This document shows positions 48,287-57,223 of a DNA stretch of 64,000 bases, piece by piece. Numbering within the stretch: position 1 is the stretch's first letter; each line of letters opens with the position of its first letter. The translations under genes were made by a program, and so were the position numbers. Source of the stretch: Streptomyces sp. NBC_01446 (GTDB lineage Bacteria > Actinomycetota > Actinomycetes > Streptomycetales > Streptomycetaceae); assembly GCF_026340095.1 (NCBI RefSeq), contig NZ_JAPEPO010000002.1:868001-932000 (forward strand). Direction: 5' to 3'. The notes beneath the pieces are model-generated. The model worked only from the letters and a program-made list of their open reading frames with translations. It was not told the origin of the DNA and ran no database searches.

Positions 48287-49710
48287 GCACTCAGGCCACC
48301 AGCCTCTTCACCAGCGACCTCAGCGTCGTCAACGTCGGACTGGCCATGTTCGACCGGGACCTCACCGCCCAGGGCGCACGGGTCACGACCCTCGACTGGA
48401 CTCCGCCCGGCGGCGGCAGCCCCGAGGTTCTCGCGGCACTCGAGGCGCTGGAGGACCCGCGCGTCGCCGCGCGGACCGATGCGGCCAATGCCGAAGCCGT
48501 CGACCGCATCGTCGGCGCACGGCCGATGCTGGTCGGTTTCGGGAGGGCCATCGACGTCGTGCCCGGGATGACCCCGACGACGATCCTGCACGCCGGCCCG
48601 CCGATCGCCTGGGACCGAATGGCGGGTGCGATGAAGGGGGCCGTCACCGGCGCCCTCGTCTTCGAGGGCCTGGCGCGTGACCTCGACGACGCCGAACGGC
48701 TCGCGGCATCCGGCGAGATCACCTTCTCGCCCTGCCACGAACACGACTGCGTCGGTTCGATGGCCGGTGTCACGTCCGCGTCGATGTACATGCACATCGT
48801 CCGCAACGAGACCCATGGCAACACCGCCTTCACCAACCTCTCCGAGCAGATGGCGAAGATCCTTCGCATGGGGGCGAACGACGAGAGCGTCATCGAGCGC
48901 CTCGTCTGGATGCGCGACGTCCTCGGCCCCGTACTCAAGGAGGCCATGGAGATCGGCGGCCCCGTCGACCTGCGACTTCTGCTGTCCCAGGCGCTGCACA
49001 TGGGCGACGAGTGCCACAACCGCAACATCGCGGGCACCCTGCTCCTCACGCAGGCACTCACTCCCGCCCTGCTCCAGACGAGCTTCACCACCGAGCAGAA
49101 GAAGGAGGTCTTCGACTTCATCGCCGGCTCGGACTACTTCTCCGGACCCACGTGGCTCGCCATGGCCAAGGCCGCCATGGACGCCGCTCATGGCATCGAG
49201 GGTTCGACGATCGTGACGACGATGGCCCGTAACGGCGTCGAGTTCGGCCTCCGCGTCAGCGGCCTGCCCGGCAACCAGTGGCTCACGGGCCCGGCCCAGC
49301 CGGTCATCGGGCCGATGTTCGCCGGGTTCAAGCCCGAGGACGCCGGGCTGGACATCGGTGACAGCGCGATCAGTGAGACGTACGGCTTCGGCGGGTTCGC
49401 CATGGCGACCGCGCCCGCCATCGTCGCGCTCGTCGGCGGAACCGTGCAGGAGGCCGTCGCCTTCACCCGGGACATGGGCGAGATCACGACGACCCGGAAC
49501 CCGAACGTCACCATCCCCGCCCTGGGTTTCGAGGGCATCCCCACCGGCATCGACGTCCGCAAGGTCCTGGCCACCGGGATCCTGCCGGTCATCAACACCG
49601 CGATCGCCCACAAGGAAGCGGGCATCGGGATGATCGGCGCCGGCATCACGCACCCGCCCGCCGCAGTCTTCGAGCAGGCCGCCAGAGCTCTCGCCCGCAC
49701 GGTCGCCTGA
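48283..49710 (+). CDS. allG: DUF1116 protein, AllG/YlbE family
   Basis: The protein has 475 residues. Diagnostic DUF1116 segments: VVNVGLAMFDRDLTAQGARV, PCHEHDCVGSMAGVTSASMY, ALHMGDECHNRNIAGTLLLT and GTVQEAVAFTRDMGEITTTR. It is the third component of oxamate carbamoyltransferase-type complexes. The CHEHDC and DECHNR clusters may bind metal or form the active site. ATGA overlap with allF. A cytosine-permease-like gene follows 31 bp later, apparently in the same operon. Confidence 0.87.
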   Translation: MSTQATSLFTSDLSVVNVGLAMFDRDLTAQGARVTTLDWTPPGGGSPEVLAALEALEDPRVAARTDAANAEAVDRIVGARPMLVGFGRAIDVVPGMTPTTILHAGPPIAWDRMAGAMKGAVTGALVFEGLARDLDDAERLAASGEITFSPCHEHDCVGSMAGVTSASMYMHIVRNETHGNTAFTNLSEQMAKILRMGANDESVIERLVWMRDVLGPVLKEAMEIGGPVDLRLLLSQALHMGDECHNRNIAGTLLLTQALTPALLQTSFTTEQKKEVFDFIAGSDYFSGPTWLAMAKAAMDAAHGIEGSTIVTTMARNGVEFGLRVSGLPGNQWLTGPAQPVIGPMFAGFKPEDAGLDIGDSAISETYGFGGFAMATAPAIVALVGGTVQEAVAFTRDMGEITTTRNPNVTIPALGFEGIPTGIDVRKVLATGILPVINTAIAHKEAGIGMIGAGITHPPAAVFEQAARALARTVA

Positions 49711-49741
49711 CGGCGCGCCGGCCAATCCACGGAGACCCATC

Positions 49742-51058
49742 ATGAACAGACGCGATGCCGCCCCGGCGGAAACGGCCCACGCGGGCCTCGAGCTGGACCC
49801 GGAGTACGAGCACACGCCCGTTCCGACGGAGAGCCGCAAGTCCCTTCTCACCGTGTCGGCCGTGTGGTTCGGGTTCCCGATGATCCTGACCAACGCCGTG
49901 CCCGGCGGGATCGTCGTCGCGCTCATGGGCTTCTGGCGCGGTCTGGCCGCGATCGTCGCCGCGAACCTCGTGATGCTGGTCTACGTCGGTCTGCTCAGTC
50001 ACCGGGCGGGCAGCACGGGCGAGAGCTTCTCGCTCCAGGCGACCAAGACGTTCGGGAGGGTCGGGTACGTCGTCGCGTCCGGGTTCCTCGCGACGGTCGT
50101 CGTCGGGTGGTTCGCCTTCAACACCGGCGCGACGGGGGCCACCCTGCACCAGGCGTTCGGCTGGCACGAGCAACTCGTCGCCGCCGTCGCCGGGGTCGCC
50201 TTCGTCGCGATCACGTTCCTCGGCATCCGCGCCCTGTCCTGGCTAGGCGCGGTCGCCGCCCCGCTGTTCATCCTCGTCGGCCTGATAGCCCTGGTGATCG
50301 TCTCCAGGGACCACGACCTCGCGACCGTCCTCGACTACAAGGGCGTCGGCGGGAACAGCGCCCTCACCTTCGGCGCCGCCGTCTCCCTCATCATGGCGAC
50401 GTTCGCGGACTCCGGAACGATGACGGCCGACTTCACCCGCTGGTCCAAGAACGGCAGGCAGGCCGTGATCGCGACGGCCACCGCCTTCCCCGTGGCGAGT
50501 CTCGTCGCCCAGATCACCGGGGGCATCGTCGTCGCGGCCGGCGCCGTGGCCTCGGCGGGCACGGTCGGCGGCAACTTCCTCCCGATCCTCACCGGCGGTC
50601 ACGGGGTCGCCCTCGACGTACTGGCCGCGGTGTTCGTCTTCGTCAACCTCGGCTCCGTCTGCAGCCACTGTCTCTACAACGGCGCGCTCAGCTGGTCGCA
50701 TCTGACCCGTACGAGGATGCGCGTGATGACGCTCGTCCTGGGGGCCGTCGGCACGGTCGCCGCCCTCGCCGGTGTGTGGGACCACTTCCTCGACTGGCTG
50801 GTCGTGCTCAGCGTGTTCGTCCCACCGCTCGGCGGCGTACTGATCGCCGACCAGGTGCTGCTGCGCCGCCGGCTCGACGGGCGGGCCGAGGCGGCGGTGC
50901 GTCCCACGGCGTTCGCCGCGTGGGCGGCCGGAGCGGCCGCCGGGGGGCTCGTGCACTGGTACGCGCCGCAGTTCTCCGACGCCGTCACCGGCCTGCTCGT
51001 CGCCCTGGTCGCCTATGCCGTACTGGAGGGGATGCCCGCACGAAGCCGGGGCGAATGA
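49742..51058 (+). CDS. Cytosine-permease-like NCS1 transporter
   Basis: The protein has 438 residues and about 12 membrane segments. SLLTVSAVWFGFPMILTNAV and GWFAFNTGATGATLHQAFGW match CodB-type permeases; FADSGTMTADFTRWSKNGRQ is the substrate-site helix. It should import a nucleobase or cyclic ureide that feeds the upstream enzymes. GGAG precedes the ATG. It shares the operon with allH-F-G, whereas the Mhp1-like permease at 41375 belongs to a separate transcript, so the island holds two NCS1 carriers. Confidence 0.85.
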   Translation: MNRRDAAPAETAHAGLELDPEYEHTPVPTESRKSLLTVSAVWFGFPMILTNAVPGGIVVALMGFWRGLAAIVAANLVMLVYVGLLSHRAGSTGESFSLQATKTFGRVGYVVASGFLATVVVGWFAFNTGATGATLHQAFGWHEQLVAAVAGVAFVAITFLGIRALSWLGAVAAPLFILVGLIALVIVSRDHDLATVLDYKGVGGNSALTFGAAVSLIMATFADSGTMTADFTRWSKNGRQAVIATATAFPVASLVAQITGGIVVAAGAVASAGTVGGNFLPILTGGHGVALDVLAAVFVFVNLGSVCSHCLYNGALSWSHLTRTRMRVMTLVLGAVGTVAALAGVWDHFLDWLVVLSVFVPPLGGVLIADQVLLRRRLDGRAEAAVRPTAFAAWAAGAAAGGLVHWYAPQFSDAVTGLLVALVAYAVLEGMPARSRGE

Positions 51059-51078
51059 TGGCGGACGCGGGTGTGCGG

Positions 51079-51732
51079 CTACTGCTCCGGGGTGCGCCTG
51101 CGGTGCGCGGCGGCCTCGCTGCGGCCGGTCGCCAGGTGCTTGAGGGCCAGCTCCTCGACGCGCGGCACGTCCCGGGCCTCGATCGCCTCGTACAGCTCCT
51201 CGTGCTCCTTGGCGACGCCGGAGATGTCGTCGTGCTGGCCGAGCAGCCATCGCATGCGGCTGCTCAGGGTGCGGCCGAGCTCGTTCAGGAGCTCGTTGTC
51301 GGCGAGCGCTGTCACCGTCTCGTGGAAGTCGGCGGCGGCCCGGCGCGCGGGCACGGCATCGCCCTTGGCCGCCGCCCTCAGCTCGGCGTCCAGGTCCGCC
51401 CGCAGCCGCGCGAGTCCCGCGCGGGTGCGCCGCTGGGCGGCGAGACGGAACGCCAGCATCTCCAGGGCGGCCTTGACCTCGTCGAGGTCCTCGACGTCGG
51501 AGGCGGTGAACTCACGGACCACCGCCCAGCTCCGCGGGCGCGGGGTGACAAGACCCTCGTTCACCAGGTCCTTGAGGGCGTCACGGACGGGCAGGCGGCT
51601 CACCCCCAGCTCGGCCGCCAGTTCCCGCTCCACGAGCTTGCTGCCCGGCGCCCGCACACCGTCGAGAATCTGATCGCGCAGCGTGCGCGTGACCCGCTCC
51701 GACTCGGGTTCAAAAGTGTCATCCCCTGCCAT
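51079..51732 (-). CDS. GntR regulator, FadR/FCD subfamily (1)
   Basis: The protein has 217 residues. The winged helix is TRTLRDQILDGVRAPGSKLV then ERELAAELGVSRLPVRDALKDLVNEGLV (about 15-75), followed by an FCD ligand domain with DFHETVTALADN and EHEELYEAIEARDVPRVEEL, containing metal-binding His positions. It probably senses an organic acid or amide intermediate and controls island promoters with TGGTATACC sites. ATG giving MAGDDTFEP was chosen. It is convergent with the NCS1 carrier gene. Confidence 0.88.
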   Translation of the reverse strand: MAGDDTFEPESERVTRTLRDQILDGVRAPGSKLVERELAAELGVSRLPVRDALKDLVNEGLVTPRPRSWAVVREFTASDVEDLDEVKAALEMLAFRLAAQRRTRAGLARLRADLDAELRAAAKGDAVPARRAAADFHETVTALADNELLNELGRTLSSRMRWLLGQHDDISGVAKEHEELYEAIEARDVPRVEELALKHLATGRSEAAAHRRRTPEQ

Positions 51733-51817
51733 GACCACTATTCTCGCACCGCGGCGCAGGTCATTGGGCCGTACCCCACCCTCGGCGGAAGGCAGAGGAC
51801 GGGAGTCCGGGCCACGG

Positions 51818-52504
51818 TCAGCCGGCCGGAGCATCGGAGCCGGTCTCCTGCTGGTCGAGGATGGCGACCGCGGTGGCCGCCGCGGCGCCTGCGTCCCCCT
51901 CCTCGACGGCCCGGTGCAGGTCCTCGTGCGACGTGTCGTTGCCGCTGAGGGTGTGCTTCATGCACTGGTCGGCCTTGACGCTGTCGCGCAGGGCGTCGCT
52001 CATGCCCCGGTAGAGGTTCTGCAGCACGGGGTTGTGGGAGGCCTCGGCGATGCGGAGGTGGAAGTCGACATCGGCATCCGCGAAGGCGTCCACGTCGGCG
52101 TTCCGGCTCGCGTCGGCCCGGTCGTCCAGGGCCTTCTGCATCTGCTGGAGATCGTCCGCCGTACGCCTCGTCGCGGCGAGCCGGGCGGCGACGATGTCCA
52201 GGCCGCGGCGTACGTCGATGATGTCCTGGGCGGCGGCGCGGTCCAGCTGGCGGCGCAGCGCGACCTCGGCCTCGTCGGTGGCCGTCACGAAGGTCCCGTT
52301 GCCCTGACGGGTCATCAGCAGGCCCGAGTGCACCAGGACGCGCACGGCCTCGCGCACCGACAGGCGGCTGACACCCAAGGTCTCGGCGAGCCGGCTCTCG
52401 GACGGGATCTTGTCGCCGAGCCGCCAGGTGCCCGTCGCGATCTCCTGTCGCAGCGCGGCGATCACGGTGTCGACGAGCGACGGACCCCGTTCCACGTTTT
52501 TCAT
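51818..52504 (-). CDS. GntR regulator, FadR/FCD subfamily (2)
   Basis: The protein has 228 residues. The winged helix LVDTVIAALRQEIATGTWRL then GDKIPSESRLAETLGVSRLSVREAVRVLVHSGLLMTRQGNGTFV is textbook GntR; the FCD domain has DVDFHLRIAEASHNPVLQNL. ATG at 52504 has GAAGGGG before it; an in-frame ATG 7 codons upstream lies inside the palindrome at 52521. It is divergent from the amidohydrolase/ABC operon and most likely represses it. Confidence 0.88.
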   Translation of the reverse strand: MKNVERGPSLVDTVIAALRQEIATGTWRLGDKIPSESRLAETLGVSRLSVREAVRVLVHSGLLMTRQGNGTFVTATDEAEVALRRQLDRAAAQDIIDVRRGLDIVAARLAATRRTADDLQQMQKALDDRADASRNADVDAFADADVDFHLRIAEASHNPVLQNLYRGMSDALRDSVKADQCMKHTLSGNDTSHEDLHRAVEEGDAGAAAATAVAILDQQETGSDAPAG

Positions 52505-52520
52505 CCCAACCCCTTCTCTA

Positions 52521-52533
52521 GTCATCTGATGAC
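52521..52533. promoter_or_regulatory. Palindrome between gntR-2 and the amidohydrolase operon
   Basis: GTCATC-T-GATGAC is a perfect 13-bp odd palindrome, 17 bp upstream of the GntR-2 start and 50 bp upstream of the amidohydrolase start. Position suits an autoregulated GntR operator. It differs from the TGGTATACCA sites, which may therefore belong to the first GntR. Confidence 0.55.
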
Positions 52534-52582
52534 CTGATAACTCTAACGGTCGGTTCGTCTCCAACGAAGGAGTAATGCCGTC

Positions 52583-53818
52583 ATGACGCACATCTTGTTC
52601 ACAGCCATACGTCTGGACGGCGGGCAGCCCCGCGACGTTCTGGTCGCCGACGGGCGTATCGCCGCCATCACCCCTCCCGCCCTGCCTGAAGAGTACGAAG
52701 TCGTCGACGGCGGCGGCGCCTTGGCCCTGCCCTCGCCGGTCGACGCGCACATCCATCCCGACAAGACCACCTGGGGCCAGACCTGGCTCAGCCGTGCTCC
52801 CGCGTCGAGCCTGCGGGACCTGATCGACGGCGATGTGGCCGCGCGAGCCGCCATGCCGACGCCGGTCGAGTACCGCGCCGGTGCACTCATGGACCGTGCC
52901 ATCACCCGCGGCACCCGCGCCATGCGTGCGCATGTCGACGTCGCGCCCGTCCACGGGCTGTCCAATGTGCACGGCGTCCGTGCCGCCGCGGCCTCGCGCG
53001 CCGACCTGCTCGATGTGCAGGTGGTGGCCTTCCCCCAGCTCGGCCTGCTCACCGAGCCGGGAACAGCCGGGCTTCTCGAGAAGGCCCTGTCCGAGGGCGC
53101 CGACGTGCTCGGCGGACTGGATCCGGTGGGCGTGGACGGGGACCTGCACGGGCAGTTGGACGTCCTGTTCGGCCTGTCCGAGAGGGCGGCCGTGCCGCTG
53201 GACATCCACCTGCACGACGGCGGCCCGTCCGGTATCGAGCAGGTCACCGAGATCGCCCGCCGTACGGTGACGCTCGGCATGCAGGGACGCGTCACGGTCA
53301 GCCACGCCTTCTGCGTCGCCGATCTCGCCGGCGACGAGCTGACGCGGGTCGGCGAGATCCTCGCCGCCGCTGGCGTGTCCCTGACGACCTGCGCCCTGGG
53401 AGCCGACCCCGTCGTCCCCTTCGATCCGCTGGGCGAGCTCGGAGTGCTGGTCGCGGCGGGCTCCGACGGCGTACGCGACCCGTGGACCCCGTTCGGCGAC
53501 GGCGACATGATCACGCGGGCCCATCTCCTCGCGTACCGCACGGACGCCCGCACGGACGCCGAACTCGCCGCGTGCTACGCCGTCGTGGCCCACGGGGGCG
53601 CCGCGCTCCTGGGCCTGGAGCGGACGGAGCTGCGCGTCGGTGACCCCGCCGACTTCGTCCTGCTTCCCGGCGACTCGGTGGCGCAGGTCGTCGTGGACCG
53701 GCCCGTCCCGTCCCTCGTCGTCCGCGCGGGCCGTGTGATCGCCCGCGATGGACAGCTGGTCGACGGCGGGCAACAGCGCGCCGCGGGCGACCGACTCGTC
53801 GAAAGGGCCTCCCGATGA
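52583..53818 (+). CDS. Cytosine deaminase-like amidohydrolase
   Basis: The protein has 411 residues. The amidohydrolase TIM barrel is indicated by metal ligands DAHIHPDKT near residue 55, DIHLHDGG in the middle, VSHAFC and the Asp of AAGSDGVRDPW. The HIHPDK form and overall length are those of the cytosine/creatinine deaminase branch. It would deaminate or open a small N-heterocycle in the cytoplasm. AAGGAG lies 10 bp before the ATG. It overlaps the ABC binding-protein gene by four bases, so import and hydrolysis are coupled. The actual substrate is not evident. Confidence 0.83.
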   Translation: MTHILFTAIRLDGGQPRDVLVADGRIAAITPPALPEEYEVVDGGGALALPSPVDAHIHPDKTTWGQTWLSRAPASSLRDLIDGDVAARAAMPTPVEYRAGALMDRAITRGTRAMRAHVDVAPVHGLSNVHGVRAAAASRADLLDVQVVAFPQLGLLTEPGTAGLLEKALSEGADVLGGLDPVGVDGDLHGQLDVLFGLSERAAVPLDIHLHDGGPSGIEQVTEIARRTVTLGMQGRVTVSHAFCVADLAGDELTRVGEILAAAGVSLTTCALGADPVVPFDPLGELGVLVAAGSDGVRDPWTPFGDGDMITRAHLLAYRTDARTDAELAACYAVVAHGGAALLGLERTELRVGDPADFVLLPGDSVAQVVVDRPVPSLVVRAGRVIARDGQLVDGGQQRAAGDRLVERASR

Positions 53819-55431
53819 TGCGCCGCGCTCTCCCCGTGATCGGGCTCGTCCTGACGCTCGCCGCCTGCACCTCCGGAGCTCGACAACCGCAGCAGGGCGC
53901 CGCCCCGGCGAAGCTCGACCTCAAGACCACCACCCCCGCCGCTGCCAAGGGGCTCGGCAAAGTGACGTGGAACCTCCCCTACGAGCCGCAGACCCTGGAC
54001 CCGATCCGCTCGTTCAACTACGCGGAGAACACCGCCCTCGCCAACATGTGCGAGAGCCTCCTGCGGCTGACCCCGGACTTCAAGATCAAGCCGGGTCTGG
54101 CCGTCAAGGCCGCCAACCCGACTCCCACCACCTGGGTGTACACGATCCGCAAGGGCGTGACGTTCTGGAACGGCGATCCGCTGACCGCCGACGACGTCGC
54201 GGCGAGCCTGCGCCGACACCTCGACCCGAAGCTCGGCACCTGGTGGGGCGACTACTTCAACACCGTCAAGTCGGTCCGCGCCACCGGCTCCACGCAGGTC
54301 ACGGTCACGCTCAAGCAGCCCGATGCCCTGTTCAACCAGGCGATGGCCACCGGCGCCGGTGCCATCGTGCAGAAGAAGTTCCTCGACAAGGCCGGCAAGT
54401 CGCTCGGCTCGCCGTCCAGCGGCGTGATGTGCACCGGGCCGTTCACGTTCCATGACTGGAAGTCGGGCGACTCGATGACGCTCAACCGCAACGACCACTA
54501 CTGGGACAAGGCGCTCAAGGCCAAGTCCGAGTCCCTGGTCCTGCGGTTCATCGCCGACGAGACGACCGCCGTCAACGCCCTGCGCTCCGGCGAGGTCGAC
54601 GGGCAGTACTTCTATCTGCCGCCCGCAGGTCTCGGTCAGCTCCAGAAATCCACCACCGGGTCGGTGACCCTGGGCCGTTCCCTCACCTTCTGGGCGCTGC
54701 TCGGCTCGGCGAAGTCCGGCCCCTACGCCGACCCGAGGGTGCGCCAGGCCCTGTCGCTCGCGCTGGACCGCGCGGCGATCTCCAAGGTCGTCTTCCAGGG
54801 CACGGCCTCCCCCCAGCGAGCGCTGACGGGCAGCGACTACTGGGGCTACGAGCGCAAGACGTATCAGAAGGCCTACGAGGCCCTTCCGCCCGAGACCACC
54901 GATCTCGCGAAGGCCAAGGAGCTTCTCGTCCAGGCGGGCTCACCCACGAAGCCCATCGTGATCGGCGTCCAGGGCAGTTCGGCCGTGCACGAGCAGACCG
55001 CCAACCTGCTGAAGGCCACCGGCGAAGCGCTCGGCCTCGACATCGAGATCAGGGTCGTCCCGGTCGAGCAGTACGGCAACCTCTACAGCGATCCCAAGGC
55101 GCGCAAGGGCATCGACGCCTTCCTCAGCACCTGGTACGGCAACGTGCCCGATCCGCTGGACATCTACACCGTGTTCCGCAACGGCGGGCGGACAAACTTC
55201 AGCGACTACAAGGCAGTTGACGCAGCCATCACCAAGGCGCGGGCCGAGGGCGATCCGGCAGCACGGGCCTCGCTCGTCACCGGGATCCAGGAGAAGGTGA
55301 CCCGTGACGTCGTATGGATGCCGCTCAACAACCTGCCCGTGATCCTCTACATGAACAAGCGGGTCACCGGCGCCGTGCCGTCCTTCCCCTACCTGTACTA
55401 CCCGTGGGCCGCAGGGCTGGGGGCCAGATGA
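53815..55431 (+). CDS. ABC importer substrate-binding lipoprotein, family 5 (Dpp/Opp)
   Basis: The protein has 538 residues. A lipoprotein signal (ALPVIGLVLTLAAC; Cys about 18) anchors it outside. The mature domain shows VTWNLPYEPQTLDPIRSFNY, TWVYTIRKGVTFWNGDPLTADDV, CTGPFTFHDWKSGDSMTLNR and DPRVRQALSLALDRAAISKV, standard for family 5 binding proteins. These bind peptides, but also opines, nickel or small heterocycles. The coupled amidohydrolase suggests a non-peptide ligand here. ATGATG start overlapping the upstream stop. Confidence 0.9.
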   Translation: MMRRALPVIGLVLTLAACTSGARQPQQGAAPAKLDLKTTTPAAAKGLGKVTWNLPYEPQTLDPIRSFNYAENTALANMCESLLRLTPDFKIKPGLAVKAANPTPTTWVYTIRKGVTFWNGDPLTADDVAASLRRHLDPKLGTWWGDYFNTVKSVRATGSTQVTVTLKQPDALFNQAMATGAGAIVQKKFLDKAGKSLGSPSSGVMCTGPFTFHDWKSGDSMTLNRNDHYWDKALKAKSESLVLRFIADETTAVNALRSGEVDGQYFYLPPAGLGQLQKSTTGSVTLGRSLTFWALLGSAKSGPYADPRVRQALSLALDRAAISKVVFQGTASPQRALTGSDYWGYERKTYQKAYEALPPETTDLAKAKELLVQAGSPTKPIVIGVQGSSAVHEQTANLLKATGEALGLDIEIRVVPVEQYGNLYSDPKARKGIDAFLSTWYGNVPDPLDIYTVFRNGGRTNFSDYKAVDAAITKARAEGDPAARASLVTGIQEKVTRDVVWMPLNNLPVILYMNKRVTGAVPSFPYLYYPWAAGLGAR

Positions 55432-56360
55432 TCACCTACCTGCTACGGAAGCTGATCGCGCTGGCCGTGGTCCTGGTCGTCGCCTCGTTCCTCGTCTACG
55501 GACTGCTCTACCTCGTACCCGGTGGACCGATGGCGTTCCTGCTCGGCAACCGCAGCGGCACGCCCGAGCAGATCGCCGCCATCCGGGCCCAGTACCGGCT
55601 CGACGACCCCTTCCTGGTCCGCTACGCGGCGTGGCTCGGTGACGCCGTGCGCGGTGACTTCGGCAGCTCCCTGGTGTACCGGCAGCACGTCTCTGGCCTG
55701 ATGGCCGCCCGCGCCGCGACCACCGCGTTCCTGGTCGGCTACTCCACCGTCCTGATCGTCGTGGTCGGTGTGGCGGGCGGTGTGCTGGCCGGGTTGCGCC
55801 GGGGCCGGGTGGACGCCGTCATCAGCGCGGTCTCCTCGGCGTTCCTCGCCACTCCGACGTTCGTGATCGGTGTGCTCCTCGTGATCGTGTTCGCCCTGGG
55901 CCTGGGCTGGTTCCCGGTGTTCGGGCCGGGGGAAGGCCTGTTCGGTCGGCTGTATCACCTGACGCTCCCGGCGATCACCCTCAGCCTCGGCAGCGCCGCC
56001 TTCCTCGCCCGCATCACCCGCGCCTCGGTCCGCGAGGAGCTGGGGCGCGAGCATGTGGAGACCGCCCGCAGCCGGGGCATCGCCGAAGCACTCGTGATCC
56101 GCCGGCACGTGCTGCGCAATGCGTCGATCCCGGTGATCACCGTCACCGGTCTGACCGTGGCCGGTCTCATCGCCGGCTCGGTCGTGGTGGAGAACGTGTT
56201 CGCCCTCGACGGCCTCGGTTCCCTGTTCGTACGGGCGATCCTGCAGCGCGACTTCGCGGTCGTACAGGCCGTCGTCCTCGTTCTCGTCGCCGCCTTCGTC
56301 CTCATCAACCTCGTGGTGGACCTGTGCTACAAAGCCCTCGACCCGCGGATGTCCCGATGA
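55428..56360 (+). CDS. ABC permease, DppB type
   Basis: The protein has 310 residues and six membrane segments, starting MITYLLRKLIALAVVLVVAS with YLVPGGPMAFLLG after the first helix, typical of DppB/OppB. The EAA loop reads EHVETARSRGIAEALVIRRHVLRNASIP. It forms half of the membrane channel of the importer. The ATG overlaps the binding-protein stop (ATGA). Confidence 0.92.
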   Translation: MITYLLRKLIALAVVLVVASFLVYGLLYLVPGGPMAFLLGNRSGTPEQIAAIRAQYRLDDPFLVRYAAWLGDAVRGDFGSSLVYRQHVSGLMAARAATTAFLVGYSTVLIVVVGVAGGVLAGLRRGRVDAVISAVSSAFLATPTFVIGVLLVIVFALGLGWFPVFGPGEGLFGRLYHLTLPAITLSLGSAAFLARITRASVREELGREHVETARSRGIAEALVIRRHVLRNASIPVITVTGLTVAGLIAGSVVVENVFALDGLGSLFVRAILQRDFAVVQAVVLVLVAAFVLINLVVDLCYKALDPRMSR

Positions 56361-57223
56361 CCGCCGTGGCCACCCGCGTGCGCGGGACACTCGGGCGGTT
56401 CAGCCCGTCCCGTGCGGCGCGTGCCCTCGGTATACCTGGTGTCGCCGCGGCGGCACTGATCGCCGTGGTGCTGACGGTCACGCTGCTGGCACCCGTCCTT
56501 GCTCCCTATGACCCCGACCAGCCGGACCTGTTCAACTCGCTGGCCGGTTCCTCGGCCGCGCACCCCCTGGGCGGCGACGCCCTCGGCCGGGACGTGCTCT
56601 CACGGCTGATGTGGGGCGCCCGTACGACGTTGAGCGGGCCGGTCCTCATCATCTGCCTGTCGACCGTCGTCGGCACCGCGCTGGCGGTCACCGCGGCGTG
56701 GGCGGGCGGCAAGGTGGACGCGGTCGTCTCGCGCCTGCTGGACGTGCTGTTCGCGGTCCCGGGCATCGTCTTCGCCCTGATCACCGTGGCCGTACTCGGC
56801 CCCGGCGTCACCGGCGTCGTCCTCGGCCTCGCCGTCGCCTACACCCCGTACGTGGCCCGGGTGGTGCGCAGCGCGGCGCTGCGGGAGCGCAACATGCCCT
56901 ATGTGGCGGCGGCCTGGGTCCAGGGCCGGTCGGCGTTCGCCATCTGCGTACGCCACCTGCTGCCCAATCTGCGGCCGATCATCGTCGCCCAGTCGGTGTC
57001 CGCCCTGGGCTTCGCGGTCATCGACCTCGCGGCGATCTCCTTCCTGGGGCTCGGCGTGCAGCCGCCGACCGCCGACTGGGGGCTGATGGTCAAGAGCGGA
57101 CTCGACAGCGCGACGCGCGGACAGCCGCTGGAGGCGCTGGGTGCGGGCCTGTTGATCGTGCTGGTGGTCGCCGCGGTGATCGTGCTCGGCGACCGCCTCG
57201 GCAAGGAAGGTGACCAGCGGTGA
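56357..57223 (+). CDS. ABC permease, DppC type
   Basis: The protein has 288 residues. AHPLGGDALGRDVLSRLMWGARTTL is the DppC hallmark; the EAA loop is NMPYVAAAWVQGRSAFAICV, RHLLPNLRPIIVAQ. It pairs with the DppB-type permease. ATGA overlap with the preceding gene. The ribosome site lies inside the upstream gene. Confidence 0.92.
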   Translation: MTAVATRVRGTLGRFSPSRAARALGIPGVAAAALIAVVLTVTLLAPVLAPYDPDQPDLFNSLAGSSAAHPLGGDALGRDVLSRLMWGARTTLSGPVLIICLSTVVGTALAVTAAWAGGKVDAVVSRLLDVLFAVPGIVFALITVAVLGPGVTGVVLGLAVAYTPYVARVVRSAALRERNMPYVAAAWVQGRSAFAICVRHLLPNLRPIIVAQSVSALGFAVIDLAAISFLGLGVQPPTADWGLMVKSGLDSATRGQPLEALGAGLLIVLVVAAVIVLGDRLGKEGDQR